A stretch of 64,000 nucleotides of DNA from Pedobacter hiemivivus (GTDB taxonomy: Bacteria; Bacteroidota; Bacteroidia; Sphingobacteriales; Sphingobacteriaceae), in the NCBI RefSeq assembly GCF_004331685.1, contig NZ_SJSM01000010.1, positions 1 through 64,000 of the forward strand, given 5' to 3'. Position numbers and translations under genes: made by a program. The notes under the pieces were generated by a model. The model was not told the origin of the DNA. It made no database searches and was given only the letters and a program-made list of their open reading frames with translations. Position 1 is the stretch's first letter, and the number at the start of each line of letters is the position of its first letter. Shown piece after piece: positions 47,263 to 55,622 of the stretch.

Positions 47263-47860
47263 TTTCTAAATCTTTATTTTCTAGTGTTTTCCATCGGGTG
47301 ATTAGCACAGCATGGGGATTGTTGTCTGAACGAATTTCCAAATCACTGAGATAACCTTCGGTAACCAGAGATCGAACGATGGCAGAACTCCTCCGGTCAA
47401 TTTTTTGCGTACCATAATAGCGGAAGTATTTCCTTCCTTCATCCAGAAAAACGCTGTCGGTACGGATGGTGAGTACAGCACTGGAAGATAGGATCGAGTT
47501 AAAAAATCCTTTCTCTTTTAGATTATTATACTGCAGCGCACCGCTCTCATCAACGAGATACATGGCCTGTTTCATCTGGTATTCGATAAATTTATCGTCG
47601 GGGGTCAGCGAAAAGAACAAGGAATGAAAACGGGCGATGTGTGATCGATATTCCGCTGCCCGGTTCATCTGTACATCTGTCTGTCTCGCTAACAAAGGCA
47701 CATTACTGGCATCCATTATATAGATACTCTTTCTGGCATCCGAAACCTGCCGATAGGCAAAGAAAGAAACAGTCATTACCATTATAATCGCCGCTATAAA
47801 ACTACCCCCAGAAAGGAAGGTGGCCAAGCGGACTTTTGATTCTATATTTTTTATGATCAT
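47237..47860 (-). CDS. traK: Conjugative transposon protein TraK (VirB8-like)
   Basis: 207 residues. An N-terminal helix (ATFLSGGSFIAAIIMVMTVSFFAY) anchors a periplasmic NTF2-like domain of the VirB8 kind. The RQTDVQMNRAAEYRSHIARFHSLFFSLTPDDKFI segment is the family hallmark. It nucleates channel assembly. It follows traJ with a 5-base gap and overlaps the next gene. Confidence 0.88.
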   Translation of the reverse strand: MIIKNIESKVRLATFLSGGSFIAAIIMVMTVSFFAYRQVSDARKSIYIMDASNVPLLARQTDVQMNRAAEYRSHIARFHSLFFSLTPDDKFIEYQMKQAMYLVDESGALQYNNLKEKGFFNSILSSSAVLTIRTDSVFLDEGRKYFRYYGTQKIDRRSSAIVRSLVTEGYLSDLEIRSDNNPHAVLITRWKTLENKDLENVQKNSFQ

Positions 47861-47864
47861 CTGC

Positions 47865-49004
47865 TTACCCCTTCATCATTTTGGTCATCATCCTGGACAT
47901 ATTGGAAGCGCCCCGACCCATTGTAGATGCAGCAGAGCTGATCCCCGAGGTGGATACGATCCATGTGGAAATACTTGGTACAGTAAGCATGGTCAGGGCA
48001 CCAATCACAAACGTGCCGATTACCATCCCAAAAGACAGGATTCCGTTACTTGCGAAAGCTGCCAGTTTAGCCATAGTTATTCCCGTCGTACCAGCAAGCT
48101 CCTGATATCGGGTGATCTCTGCTTCCATCGCATACTGCTGAAACAGCGACGCGACATACATGACCAGGTAGGCGATACCGGAATATAGGTTGACCGAAAC
48201 AAACCGGGCGATCCAGGTACTAAAGGAGTCACGGAAGGCGGGTAGGATACTGACAGCAACCGAAAACGGCCCCAGTATGATCAGTATCGTGGAAAATATG
48301 ATTTGAATGATAAATATGATATATACACAAATCCGCAGTAGCCATATCGCCAGGGTTTCCAACAGAGATGTAGCAAGCAATTGCAAACTGACCTGTAAGC
48401 GGTTACGCAATTCAACTATCGGGTTCCAGACTTCGGAAAAACCTTCAACAACCGATGATTTGACGCTTTCCCATGCGTTTTCATACCAGGTATCAGCCTC
48501 GGTCTTGGCTGTTTCCGTCTGCGCCTGTATGGTGAACAGCTGATCGGAAATGTCCACCATTAATTTTGCCCGCTGTAAACGCAAGCTATTGACCTCGGTC
48601 TGGCTGGCATCAAACATAGCCTCGGTCTTATTGGCGATTACCTGTGTCGGATAGGCAACAACTTTGGTAAAAACCGACCACCACAAAATGACCATTACTA
48701 AACCGAACGGCCTGAGCAGTGGCATGATCTCCAGCTTTTTGTCTCCTGCCATCATCTCATAGGTCTTGATCGCAAAAAAGATGAGCATAAAAATTGCTGC
48801 CAGTGCCTGGGCATCAGCGATAAAAAAATCGTAATGTGACCAGATGGTGTTTTTCATTTTTTTTAAAAAATGCATCGTGCCCTCTTCATATACCCCATTA
48901 CCCTGCAGATAATTAAAAGTATCCTTAAAGGATTCAGGGACATTGACGGGTTTATGTTGCACAAAAAAACCGGCGGTGCCGGTTAGTAAATTGAGAATGG
49001 TCAT
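47865..49004 (-). CDS. traJ: Conjugative transposon protein TraJ (VirB6-like)
   Basis: 379 residues with several hydrophobic helices (about residues 65-85, 210-260, 290-320 and 330-355). The FAIKTYEMMAGDKKLEIMPLLRPFGLVMVILWW segment matches TraJ of Bacteroidota conjugative transposons, an inner-membrane channel component. A coiled stretch between about 120 and 200 faces the periplasm. It lies ten bases from the preceding gene. Confidence 0.88.
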   Translation of the reverse strand: MTILNLLTGTAGFFVQHKPVNVPESFKDTFNYLQGNGVYEEGTMHFLKKMKNTIWSHYDFFIADAQALAAIFMLIFFAIKTYEMMAGDKKLEIMPLLRPFGLVMVILWWSVFTKVVAYPTQVIANKTEAMFDASQTEVNSLRLQRAKLMVDISDQLFTIQAQTETAKTEADTWYENAWESVKSSVVEGFSEVWNPIVELRNRLQVSLQLLATSLLETLAIWLLRICVYIIFIIQIIFSTILIILGPFSVAVSILPAFRDSFSTWIARFVSVNLYSGIAYLVMYVASLFQQYAMEAEITRYQELAGTTGITMAKLAAFASNGILSFGMVIGTFVIGALTMLTVPSISTWIVSTSGISSAASTMGRGASNMSRMMTKMMKG

Positions 49005-49014
49005 AATTTTAGTT

Positions 49015-49791
49015 TTAGAGTTTGGTTTTGCTCAGCACATCTTCAGCGATTTGCCTGTCGGATCTGCCGGCTTTTGGTGCCAGAACTTCGTCCCTGGTCT
49101 TGATTTTCTCCTGAGTTTCTTTAAGGGACAGGTATAGTTTTGCACGCTGTTTTTTATTCTCCCAGGTTGAGTTCAGCTTACGGTATTCTTCGAGCATACG
49201 GTGATATGCCAATATCCTGGAACCCCGGTCAAGCGTGGTTGTCCTTGTCGCTTCCAGCCGCTGCGCCAGCGCATGACCTTCTTCCAGGTACCAACTTTTA
49301 ATCCCTGTTTGTATGAGGTAATCTTTCACCTTCTGCTCTATACCAATCATGATCATGGCATCATCCAGTTCAAGGAGCGGATCAAACTCGTGCCTGTAGT
49401 ACAACAGCCATAAAGGATCTGTTATCGAAAGATCACCGGAATAACTTACAGCTTCGCTAAGGGCAGTATTGCGCAGCGTATCGGCTTGTTGTTTATAGGC
49501 ATTTTCGGTATTGCTCATAGCCGCTACCAAAAGCAGTCTTTGGCTTTGCGGCCCTGAAGGGGATAGTGGTCGTAGGTCTTTCTTCGGATAGTCCGGATGC
49601 CAGGCCCATGTGAGCCAATATTCCGGGTTCAAACCTAAAAAGCCGCTGGTGGGCGTGAACTTACTTTTGCTCCACTGCTTAAAGACCATACGCTCCTGCT
49701 GGTTGGTGATGTGTTTGTCCCGGATGGTTTTCTGGGCATAGCCCTGCAAATACCCAGCTGCCGCAAGGATAAAAATTAGAAATGCTTTCAT
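49015..49791 (-). CDS. Exported transfer-region protein (TraI position)
   Basis: 258 residues, signal peptide ending YLQGYAQ. The mature protein is helical with a W-rich region (EYWLTWAWHPDYPKKDLRPL) typical of proteins encoded just before traJ in such elements, sometimes assigned to DUF5045. Function unknown, presumably a periplasmic channel or assembly factor. Confidence 0.65.
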   Translation of the reverse strand: MKAFLIFILAAAGYLQGYAQKTIRDKHITNQQERMVFKQWSKSKFTPTSGFLGLNPEYWLTWAWHPDYPKKDLRPLSPSGPQSQRLLLVAAMSNTENAYKQQADTLRNTALSEAVSYSGDLSITDPLWLLYYRHEFDPLLELDDAMIMIGIEQKVKDYLIQTGIKSWYLEEGHALAQRLEATRTTTLDRGSRILAYHRMLEEYRKLNSTWENKKQRAKLYLSLKETQEKIKTRDEVLAPKAGRSDRQIAEDVLSKTKL

Positions 49792-49794
49792 GTG

Positions 49795-50460
49795 CTATTG
49801 CTTAATGATGTTATACTTAGAAAGGATGTCATTTACCAGCCGGGTGTCCTGGTTGATAAAATGCTTATAGGGATTGACCGTCTTCAATACTCCATTGATT
49901 TTCGCCCAGTGCATAGATCGCTGCATACTATAGACTAACGCACGCATGACCCGCAGCTCCAGAATTATCTTGCGCAGCAAAGCATCCCGTTTTTCATAAT
50001 CCATCAACACGTTTTCCCCTTCTTTTAAAACAAAGACGGAAACCTCATTAACCAGCCTTATTCCCCTGTTCTTCATTTGCCTGGCTATATCCTCGGCAAA
50101 AAGCAAAAGATAAGGAGCATCCGATGCGGTCTGTATCATGAGGTTACTTTCATAAATAATCTCATTACTTAGCTGTCCGATCTGCCGTAGTGCGATCCCG
50201 CTCCGGAGTGCCTGGTTAACCTCGGTAAGTGAATTATGGATCAGGGTTTGCACCATAACAACGGAACTGACATTCAGATTAATGTCACTTAACCGGTTAT
50301 TGATGGAACTTAAATAATTATTGTTCGTATTTTCGGTGGCCGCGCGGACGGCCCCGTTTTCATTGACAATATTAAAATGATTCCGGTCAAAAACAAGCCT
50401 TTGCGCCACACTGTTTAAAGCAGCAAGCAGTAAACAGCAACATAAAATGATCCTGTACAT
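49795..50460 (-). CDS. Exported transfer-region protein, paralogue 3 of 3
   Basis: 221 residues from the ATG at 50460, with signal peptide ending LNSVAQ. Helical; its C-terminal half (KNRGIRLVNEVSVFVLKEGENVLMD...SMQRSMHWAKINGVLKTVNPYKHFINQDTRLV) is clearly related to the two neighbouring genes upstream. It lies close to the next gene on both sides. Role unknown. Confidence 0.65.
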   Translation of the reverse strand: MYRIILCCCLLLAALNSVAQRLVFDRNHFNIVNENGAVRAATENTNNNYLSSINNRLSDINLNVSSVVMVQTLIHNSLTEVNQALRSGIALRQIGQLSNEIIYESNLMIQTASDAPYLLLFAEDIARQMKNRGIRLVNEVSVFVLKEGENVLMDYEKRDALLRKIILELRVMRALVYSMQRSMHWAKINGVLKTVNPYKHFINQDTRLVNDILSKYNIIKQ

Positions 50461-50464
50461 GATC

Positions 50465-51124
50465 TCAATTTTTAAGGATATCAGCATTGCGCAGAATATT
50501 GTCAATCAGCTGCTTGTCCTGGTTCACAAATTCCGAGAAAGGATTCATAGAATTCATAATATGCTTTCGGTTTGCATACTGAAGATTTGCTGCCAGCCCC
50601 CTGGTGGCTCCTTCGATCCGGCGCAGCTCAGTCAACACATGGTTGAACAGGATCTTTCTATCGGAGCCTTTCATCTGGTTTAGGTCACCTATGCTAATCA
50701 TCAGCGCATACAAATACTGGCTGAGCCGGTATGCCTGGTCTGCCAGATCTTTTTCAGTCTGGTAAGCCAGGGCGATCAATAGTGGATCTTGTCCAGCAAG
50801 CTGAAATATAATGCCTTGCTGCCGGATGATCTCTGTAACAATGGGCGTGGCCTGTAGCCCGATCTGTGCGGCATCAATGACAAGCCCAAGTGTCTTAAAC
50901 CTACTTTGAAGTTCCCGGTATTTGGTTTTCAATTTGCCCATTTCCGAACGGTTGACTTCTTCATTTGTTGATGTGACCGCTTGCTTGTTTTTGGCTTCGT
51001 TCTGCTTGTTGTATTCTGATTTACTTTCGGATACCAGCTGGTGTAAAAGTTGTACATTAAGCTGGGCATGGCCTTTAGGCAAATAAGCAAAGAAACAGAT
51101 GATTATATATAAGTATGTTTTCAT
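50465..51124 (-). CDS. Exported transfer-region protein, paralogue 2 of 3
   Basis: 219 residues with signal peptide ending GHAQ. A charged, glutamine-rich N-terminal part and a helical C-terminal part ending SMNPFSEFVNQDKQLIDNIL, the same ending pattern as the flanking paralogues but more diverged elsewhere. Four-base overlap with paralogue 1. Confidence 0.65.
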   Translation of the reverse strand: MKTYLYIIICFFAYLPKGHAQLNVQLLHQLVSESKSEYNKQNEAKNKQAVTSTNEEVNRSEMGKLKTKYRELQSRFKTLGLVIDAAQIGLQATPIVTEIIRQQGIIFQLAGQDPLLIALAYQTEKDLADQAYRLSQYLYALMISIGDLNQMKGSDRKILFNHVLTELRRIEGATRGLAANLQYANRKHIMNSMNPFSEFVNQDKQLIDNILRNADILKN

Positions 51125-51783
51125 TCTTTTAGGTATTTAGCATTTCTGATGATGTCGTCGGCAATGCGTTTGTCGATGTTTATAAAACCTGCATAAGGAT
51201 TCAGGGAGTTAAGGATTCCCCTTTGTTTCGCCCAATACATACTGCGATACATACCATAGGCTACGCCCCGCAGGATCGTAAGCTCCGTTACAATCCTGTT
51301 TAACAGCTTCGCTCGCTCACCGGAATCCATAAGGTTATTTTTTCCGCCCTGCAACACAAAGGCGCTAACCTCCACAGCCAGATTTGTTGCACGGGTCTTA
51401 AACTCTCTGGCACCGCTTTCTGCAAAAAGCAGCAGTACTGGATTGCTTCCGGCGATGTTCATCGCTTTGTTCACATCTTGGACGATGTCGGCGCTTATCT
51501 CAGTAATATCCTTTACAGCCAGCAGGTTCCTTACCACTGCGGACACCTCACTTAATCCTTTATAGATTTGATTTTGTAGATCGTTAACAATAACCAGCTG
51601 GCCTGTAACAGCCAGCTGTCCGCGTTGGATCAGCGTCAGATTATCATTCGTTCGGTTCAATTGGCCGTTGATGATACCCGAATGAACAGCCGTCGCACCG
51701 GCTGTTGCCGGATCGACATAGATCTGGGCTTTCAGGCTTACCCCACAAAGGAGCAGGCTGGCAAAAAAACATAAGGTTTTCAT
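51121..51783 (-). CDS. Exported transfer-region protein, paralogue 1 of 3
   Basis: 220 residues, signal peptide ending SLKAQ. Helical; the end NSLNPYAGFINIDKRIADDIIRNAKYLKE aligns with paralogues 2 and 3. It is the first gene after the TraG ATPase, 24 bases downstream. Such tandem secreted proteins are common beside traG but uncharacterised. Confidence 0.65.
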   Translation of the reverse strand: MKTLCFFASLLLCGVSLKAQIYVDPATAGATAVHSGIINGQLNRTNDNLTLIQRGQLAVTGQLVIVNDLQNQIYKGLSEVSAVVRNLLAVKDITEISADIVQDVNKAMNIAGSNPVLLLFAESGAREFKTRATNLAVEVSAFVLQGGKNNLMDSGERAKLLNRIVTELTILRGVAYGMYRSMYWAKQRGILNSLNPYAGFINIDKRIADDIIRNAKYLKE

Positions 51784-51806
51784 AATTGGGCTTAATTAAA
51801 TAGTGA

Positions 51807-53009
51807 TTAAAAATCTGGTTTGAAATATTCAGTTTTTCCGGAAACCGGATGGCCGGCATTGTTGATCTTGCTGACAAATGCCCCAAGGGAAAGGCCACTA
51901 GCCAACATATCGGTAACAAAAGCTTCCAGCCCCTGCTGATATGACCCGCTCGCATGAACATAGATTTCCACAGCGCTTTTTTCCGGCTTTTCAGTAGTGT
52001 AGGCCAAATACTGGAAGATGGAGACTTCTACGCCATACACTTCACCTACGGATCCCCTACGTATATAGACCTCCTTAAATCGTCCCCGGTTTTCGGTATT
52101 GTCTAGCTGATTAATGGTAAAGATTTTTTTCTGTTCAGTATCGGTAATGGCAAGTAGTTTGGCGATCTCCTTGTAATTCTCTTTGAACTTGCTTTGATCT
52201 AACAGACATACCGTATCCGAGTTGTTCAGTATGCTGTCCTTAACCACCGTATTACCCAATATATCACCCAATTCTTGGGTGACCACAATCGCCTCTCCCC
52301 AGAATTTGCGTACGGTCTTATATAAATAAAGAATGTAGGAGGCCATTAAAGGTGAGGCTATCGCTTTCCATGCTTCCTCTATAATCAAGGCTTTACGTTG
52401 AGCGGTACGGTGACGCATTTTTTGTAAAAACACGTCCATTATTATCATTGTGACAATTGGAAAAATTTTACTTTCTTTAATCGAATCTATTTCAAAGACA
52501 ATGAAACGTTCGGTTAACAATGAAGTATCAACCTTTTCATTAAGAATTGTTCCATGCTCACCTCCCCTATAAAACTTCTTTAACACGTAACGGTACTCAT
52601 CAAGATCAAAGCTGACCTTTTCGTTCTCTTTGATTTCCCTGATCTTCTCCACTGAAAAGTCATAGAAGGAATCGAAGCTCAGGCTTTTAACACAACCGGC
52701 CTGGCCCTGCATAAAATGCTCGGAATAATATGCGGAGATTACATTGGAAAAAATGGTGTCCTCGACCTGAGAAATTATCCCTTCGGCTCCTTTGAGCAGT
52801 AGTCCGATCAAAGTCTTCAAAAAATCCTTTTTCTCAATATTGTATTCACTTTCACTGATAGCGAAAGGATTCATAGTTATTGGGGTCTGTTCGGTATAAG
52901 TAATGTACTTTCCGCCGAAATAGGTACATAGGCCACTATAGGAATGACCCGTATCAACGATGACCACATCCATATTATACCTCATATATTGCTCAATGAG
53001 CGCATTCAT
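51807..53009 (-). CDS. traG: TraG conjugation ATPase (VirB4-like), C-terminal part
   Basis: 400 residues from the ATG giving MNALIEQYMRYN. It carries the VirB4-type Walker B and downstream ATPase motifs (RKALIIEEAWKAIASPLMASYI; later AIVVTQELGD) but no Walker A, because the codons for SGKSFF lie just upstream of this ATG in the same frame. On its own it cannot hydrolyse ATP. Continuous translation from the upstream half across the 50-nt element would give the whole enzyme. It powers substrate export and pilus assembly in the channel. An independent start is not supported by a recognisable ribosome-binding site. Confidence 0.88.
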   Translation of the reverse strand: MNALIEQYMRYNMDVVIVDTGHSYSGLCTYFGGKYITYTEQTPITMNPFAISESEYNIEKKDFLKTLIGLLLKGAEGIISQVEDTIFSNVISAYYSEHFMQGQAGCVKSLSFDSFYDFSVEKIREIKENEKVSFDLDEYRYVLKKFYRGGEHGTILNEKVDTSLLTERFIVFEIDSIKESKIFPIVTMIIMDVFLQKMRHRTAQRKALIIEEAWKAIASPLMASYILYLYKTVRKFWGEAIVVTQELGDILGNTVVKDSILNNSDTVCLLDQSKFKENYKEIAKLLAITDTEQKKIFTINQLDNTENRGRFKEVYIRRGSVGEVYGVEVSIFQYLAYTTEKPEKSAVEIYVHASGSYQQGLEAFVTDMLASGLSLGAFVSKINNAGHPVSGKTEYFKPDF

Positions 53010-53027
53010 AAAAAAACTTTTTCCTGA

Positions 53028-53077
53028 TCCAATTTGGAGGGTGACCGGGTCATTTAATTAAAAATGACCCGGTCACC
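53028..53077 (-). other. 50-nt hairpin element splitting the traG Walker A motif; candidate translational bypass
   Basis: Read on the minus strand, the glycine codon GGG (53080-53078) is followed by 50 nt ending with the glycine codon GGA (53030-53028). Arms 53062-53078 and 53039-53055 form a perfect 17-bp stem with a 6-base loop. The upstream frame meets TAA (53056-53054) inside the element; the downstream frame resumes with SGKSFF. Removing or skipping exactly 50 nt yields GPSGSGKS. Phage T4 gene 60 also skips 50 nt between two GGA codons with a stem-loop behind take-off. Whether ribosomes bypass, or the element is a simple disruptive insertion, is not shown by sequence. Confidence 0.8.
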
Positions 53078-54340
53078 CCCGGATGGCCCAAGTACAAACT
53101 TGTTGCGATTATTCAGACGTCCTGTGCTCAGATCTGCCGGATCAAAACTTACAGGAATGCCTTGGCGATCAGTGAAACGGATCAAAAAATCCGACTTTTC
53201 ATCTGCCTGCATGGATTCCTTAAAGAAAAAGCATAAGGCGGCATCCGAAGTGGTGAGAAACCAATCATATTTTTTGAGTTCCACCCCATTCCCGGGAAGT
53301 GCAGTTCGGAACAGTTCCATTTGGTTATAGGCATTTTTAGATGAGATGATACCTTGCTGGAAAAGTGCGGCCTCAATAAAATTGGTCGCCCGACTGATCT
53401 TTTCATTGTCTGCACAGACTACAATGTTATAATGGGCGTTGACCAACAATTGATTTTCCCTAGCAACATCAACTAACAACTGATCGATATCTTCCACGCA
53501 TATCATATTGGCTGGATCAGGCACCCCGGAATGCCTCTTGCGTTTCAGCTCCAGTTTGTTCAGGGTTAGCTGCTGTCCAGGTATTTCAATGACTTGATTA
53601 TAAACAATGCAGCAATAGTCAGGTACATGGTGCAGAAACGATAGATTGTCAACAGGGAATTGCCGCAGCTGCTTGCCATCCTGCTTCTCGGTATAGGTGC
53701 CTACCTTCTCGGGTAAGTCAATATCATCGATATTGATCAGGCTGATGCTCTTTATTGCCCTGGAACCGATGCGCAACTGCTGATCCCCGGAGCTTAGGTT
53801 ATTCAGGGTAATATGGGGAGAGGTAAATTCCATACCCAGTATTCGTGATACATAGCGGCGTATTTCTACCTCATTTAGAATATGCGGGCTTAGCCCCGCG
53901 CCACTCAGGAGATCATAAATCTTAGTGGTAAGCTGGTTGAAATCATGGAGTGCCTTTTTATCATAGACATAGAATGCGCCTTTTTTGACCTGCCGGGTAA
54001 TCATCAGACAAGTGTTAATGTCTGTATACTCCCGGTCGTTGAAGTGTTCGTTGTATTTTTGTTGCAGGAATTCATTAGCCGGATCCCCCCGCCAGCTTTT
54101 CCTTGAAAAAACATCCTGTTTCTGGATGATGTGACCTTCGCCTAGAATCTTAATCATGTTCTGCAGCAGATGGTGATATGCTCCATAAGGTTCGGGGTCA
54201 GCTCCGTATTGCATGACCGGGTTGCGGATTTGGAAAAGCATGGAAAAGTCACCTTTGTCGCCATACAATAGGGCTTGGCCTTCATAGGTATCAATACCCG
54301 CATAAGGCATTTTAAATGCCGTCTTTTGATGTGTTTGCAT
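53054..54340 (-). CDS. traG: TraG conjugation ATPase (VirB4-like), N-terminal part
   Basis: 428 residues. The TraG N-terminal domain begins KMPYAGIDTYEGQALLYGDKGDFSMLFQIRNPV and continues through the LNNLSSGDQQLRIG and VYNQVIEIPGQQ segments. It ends NRNKFVLGPSG, the first half of Walker A, then GDRVIFN and stop, the latter residues coming from the inserted element. With the downstream part it would make about 827 residues, the usual TraG length. Codon use does not change at the split. Its start overlaps the DUF4133 gene by 29 bases. Confidence 0.88.
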   Translation of the reverse strand: MQTHQKTAFKMPYAGIDTYEGQALLYGDKGDFSMLFQIRNPVMQYGADPEPYGAYHHLLQNMIKILGEGHIIQKQDVFSRKSWRGDPANEFLQQKYNEHFNDREYTDINTCLMITRQVKKGAFYVYDKKALHDFNQLTTKIYDLLSGAGLSPHILNEVEIRRYVSRILGMEFTSPHITLNNLSSGDQQLRIGSRAIKSISLINIDDIDLPEKVGTYTEKQDGKQLRQFPVDNLSFLHHVPDYCCIVYNQVIEIPGQQLTLNKLELKRKRHSGVPDPANMICVEDIDQLLVDVARENQLLVNAHYNIVVCADNEKISRATNFIEAALFQQGIISSKNAYNQMELFRTALPGNGVELKKYDWFLTTSDAALCFFFKESMQADEKSDFLIRFTDRQGIPVSFDPADLSTGRLNNRNKFVLGPSGGDRVIFN

Positions 54341-54620
54341 AACTCTGTTTTAAGTGGGTGGAATGAATGAATACTCCCCTGGAACGGGTCTTAGAATGCA
54401 GTCCGCTTTTTTGCCGGTAAAAGGTATAGGTTAGCCCTCCCGCAATGGCGGCAATTGTGGCCAATCCGCCGAGGTACATATTGGTAAGCGTACCCAGCAG
54501 ACCGCCTCCCACAAGTCCTAACACTAGTGAACCAATGCCCCAGCCGATAAACTTTCCTTTAAAGCCTTTATATACAAGGGGCTTTTGAAGCCCCTTGTAT
54601 ATGGAAAATTTGCGGATCAT
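54312..54620 (-). CDS. traF: Conjugative transposon protein TraF (DUF4133)
   Basis: 102 residues with two hydrophobic helices (FIGWGIGSLVLGLVGGGLLG and YLGGLATIAAIAGGLTYTFY). The start MIRKFSIYKGLQKPLVYKGFKGKF corresponds to the family pattern INKG..KP..FKG. VirB3-like position before the ATPase. A perfect 15-bp palindrome lies in codons 7-17 of this gene. Overlaps traG by 29 bases. Confidence 0.85.
   Translation of the reverse strand: MIRKFSIYKGLQKPLVYKGFKGKFIGWGIGSLVLGLVGGGLLGTLTNMYLGGLATIAAIAGGLTYTFYRQKSGLHSKTRSRGVFIHSTHLKQSYANTSKDGI
54570..54602 (-). promoter_or_regulatory. 15-bp palindrome inside the 5' coding end of traF
   Basis: ATATACAAGGGGCTT (54570-54584) and its exact complement (54588-54602) surround a 3-base loop, covering the codons for IYKGLQKPLVY. 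The frame is intact and the residues fit the family, so it is not an inserted element. In mRNA a stem this close to the start could slow initiation or regulate traF and traG. Confidence 0.65.
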
Positions 54621-54928
54621 TATACGCCGAAGAAGGCTTTAATCACAACGGACACCAGCACAAGGAAGAGACAGGAACCTCCCCAACCCATCAACTCTTT
54701 ATTGATATCCTGGTCACCACTGTTCCATTTAATATAGACTCGTACCCCTCCGATGATGCCGACTACGGCTCCAATGGCAAGGGTCAAACTAGATACCGGA
54801 TCAACATAGCTCGTTAGCGAAGACGTCGCTGCATTGATTCCGGTTGTACCGCCTTGGGCTTTAACGGTCTGGGCTGCGGCCATAGAAATTGCCACAAATG
54901 CATACAGTTTTTTGTTTTTTACTGTCAT
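54620..54928 (-). CDS. traE: DUF4134 membrane protein (TraE type), copy 2
   Basis: 102 residues from the ATG at 54928. Signal-like start ending VKAQ, then two helices (TLAIGAVVGIIGGVRVYI and WGGSCLFLVLVSVVIKAFFG). The pattern G.R.Y.KW..GD.DI...MGWGGSCLF is the DUF4134 signature; VirB2-like pilin position. It is a paralogue of the next gene upstream. Confidence 0.85.
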   Translation of the reverse strand: MTVKNKKLYAFVAISMAAAQTVKAQGGTTGINAATSSLTSYVDPVSSLTLAIGAVVGIIGGVRVYIKWNSGDQDINKELMGWGGSCLFLVLVSVVIKAFFGV

Positions 54929-54956
54929 TTGATAATGGATAAAATGAAAAAAAGGG

Positions 54957-55277
54957 TTAATTGACCCCGTAGAGGGTTTTGAGGAAGGCACCGATAAGTA
55001 CCAGGAAGAGGCAGGAAAAGAACCATCCCATCACCTGGGCATCGATGTGATGTTTGCCCGATTGCCAATTAGAATAGATGCGCAAGCCGCCAAGGATTCC
55101 GCTAATAGTGCCGATGACCATCACCAGGTCGTAAAAATTGAAATACCAGCGGTGCATTTCACGTGTGGCACTATAGAATTCAGGGATACCTGGCGGCCCG
55201 GCCTGTGCCGTAGCGAAAAAAGGAAGGGCAAAAAAAAAGACAGCCGGGGCTGTCTTTAAAATAGAATAGAATTTCAT
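54957..55277 (-). CDS. traE: DUF4134 membrane protein (TraE type), copy 1
   Basis: 106 residues with a signal-like segment ending ATAQ, followed by MHRWYFNFYDLVMVIGTISGILGGLRIYSNWQSGKHHIDAQVMGWFFSCLFL-type architecture: two helices with the G.R.Y..W..G and MGW signature. Tandem duplicates of this gene are common in Bacteroidota elements. Pilin-like role in the channel is inferred from position. Confidence 0.85.
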   Translation of the reverse strand: MKFYSILKTAPAVFFFALPFFATAQAGPPGIPEFYSATREMHRWYFNFYDLVMVIGTISGILGGLRIYSNWQSGKHHIDAQVMGWFFSCLFLVLIGAFLKTLYGVN

Positions 55278-55280
55278 TGG

Positions 55281-55622
55281 TCAATAAGGGATTGCCTTGG
55301 TATACTCGATAAGGTCATCTTTGGCGAGGTTGAACAACTGCTTTAGTCCTACAGCACCAGTTGCATCAAGCAGGCCGGAGGCGATGCTCCGCACAGTATT
55401 TCCGACGCTATCGGATTCCGCAGACTGGGTAACAGGTTCAGGCTCGGTTTCCTGTTTATAACTCATGGCTTCAGGAGCGTTATTTTCCTCAAAAAACAGT
55501 ACCTCATTTTCGGATTCCGAAGTAGCCGATTTCCTGCCGATCAAAAGGTCAAGGAAGAGATTGAGGCCATAATAGACCAGATACGCCAGTATCAGGGTAA
55601 CAATAAAACTTGTCCATGTCAT
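55281..55622 (-). CDS. Transfer-region protein with N-terminal helix (TraC position)
   Basis: 113 residues. One N-terminal transmembrane helix (FIVTLILAYLVYYGLNLFLDLLIG) and an acidic soluble part. No family recognised with certainty. It overlaps the DUF3408-like gene by four bases, within the ParA-to-TraG operon. Confidence 0.55.
   Translation of the reverse strand: MTWTSFIVTLILAYLVYYGLNLFLDLLIGRKSATSESENEVLFFEENNAPEAMSYKQETEPEPVTQSAESDSVGNTVRSIASGLLDATGAVGLKQLFNLAKDDLIEYTKAIPY

Noticed and set aside
54570-54602. traF palindrome as a second bypass element
   Set aside because: The traF frame is uninterrupted and the residues fit the family, so nothing needs to be skipped.
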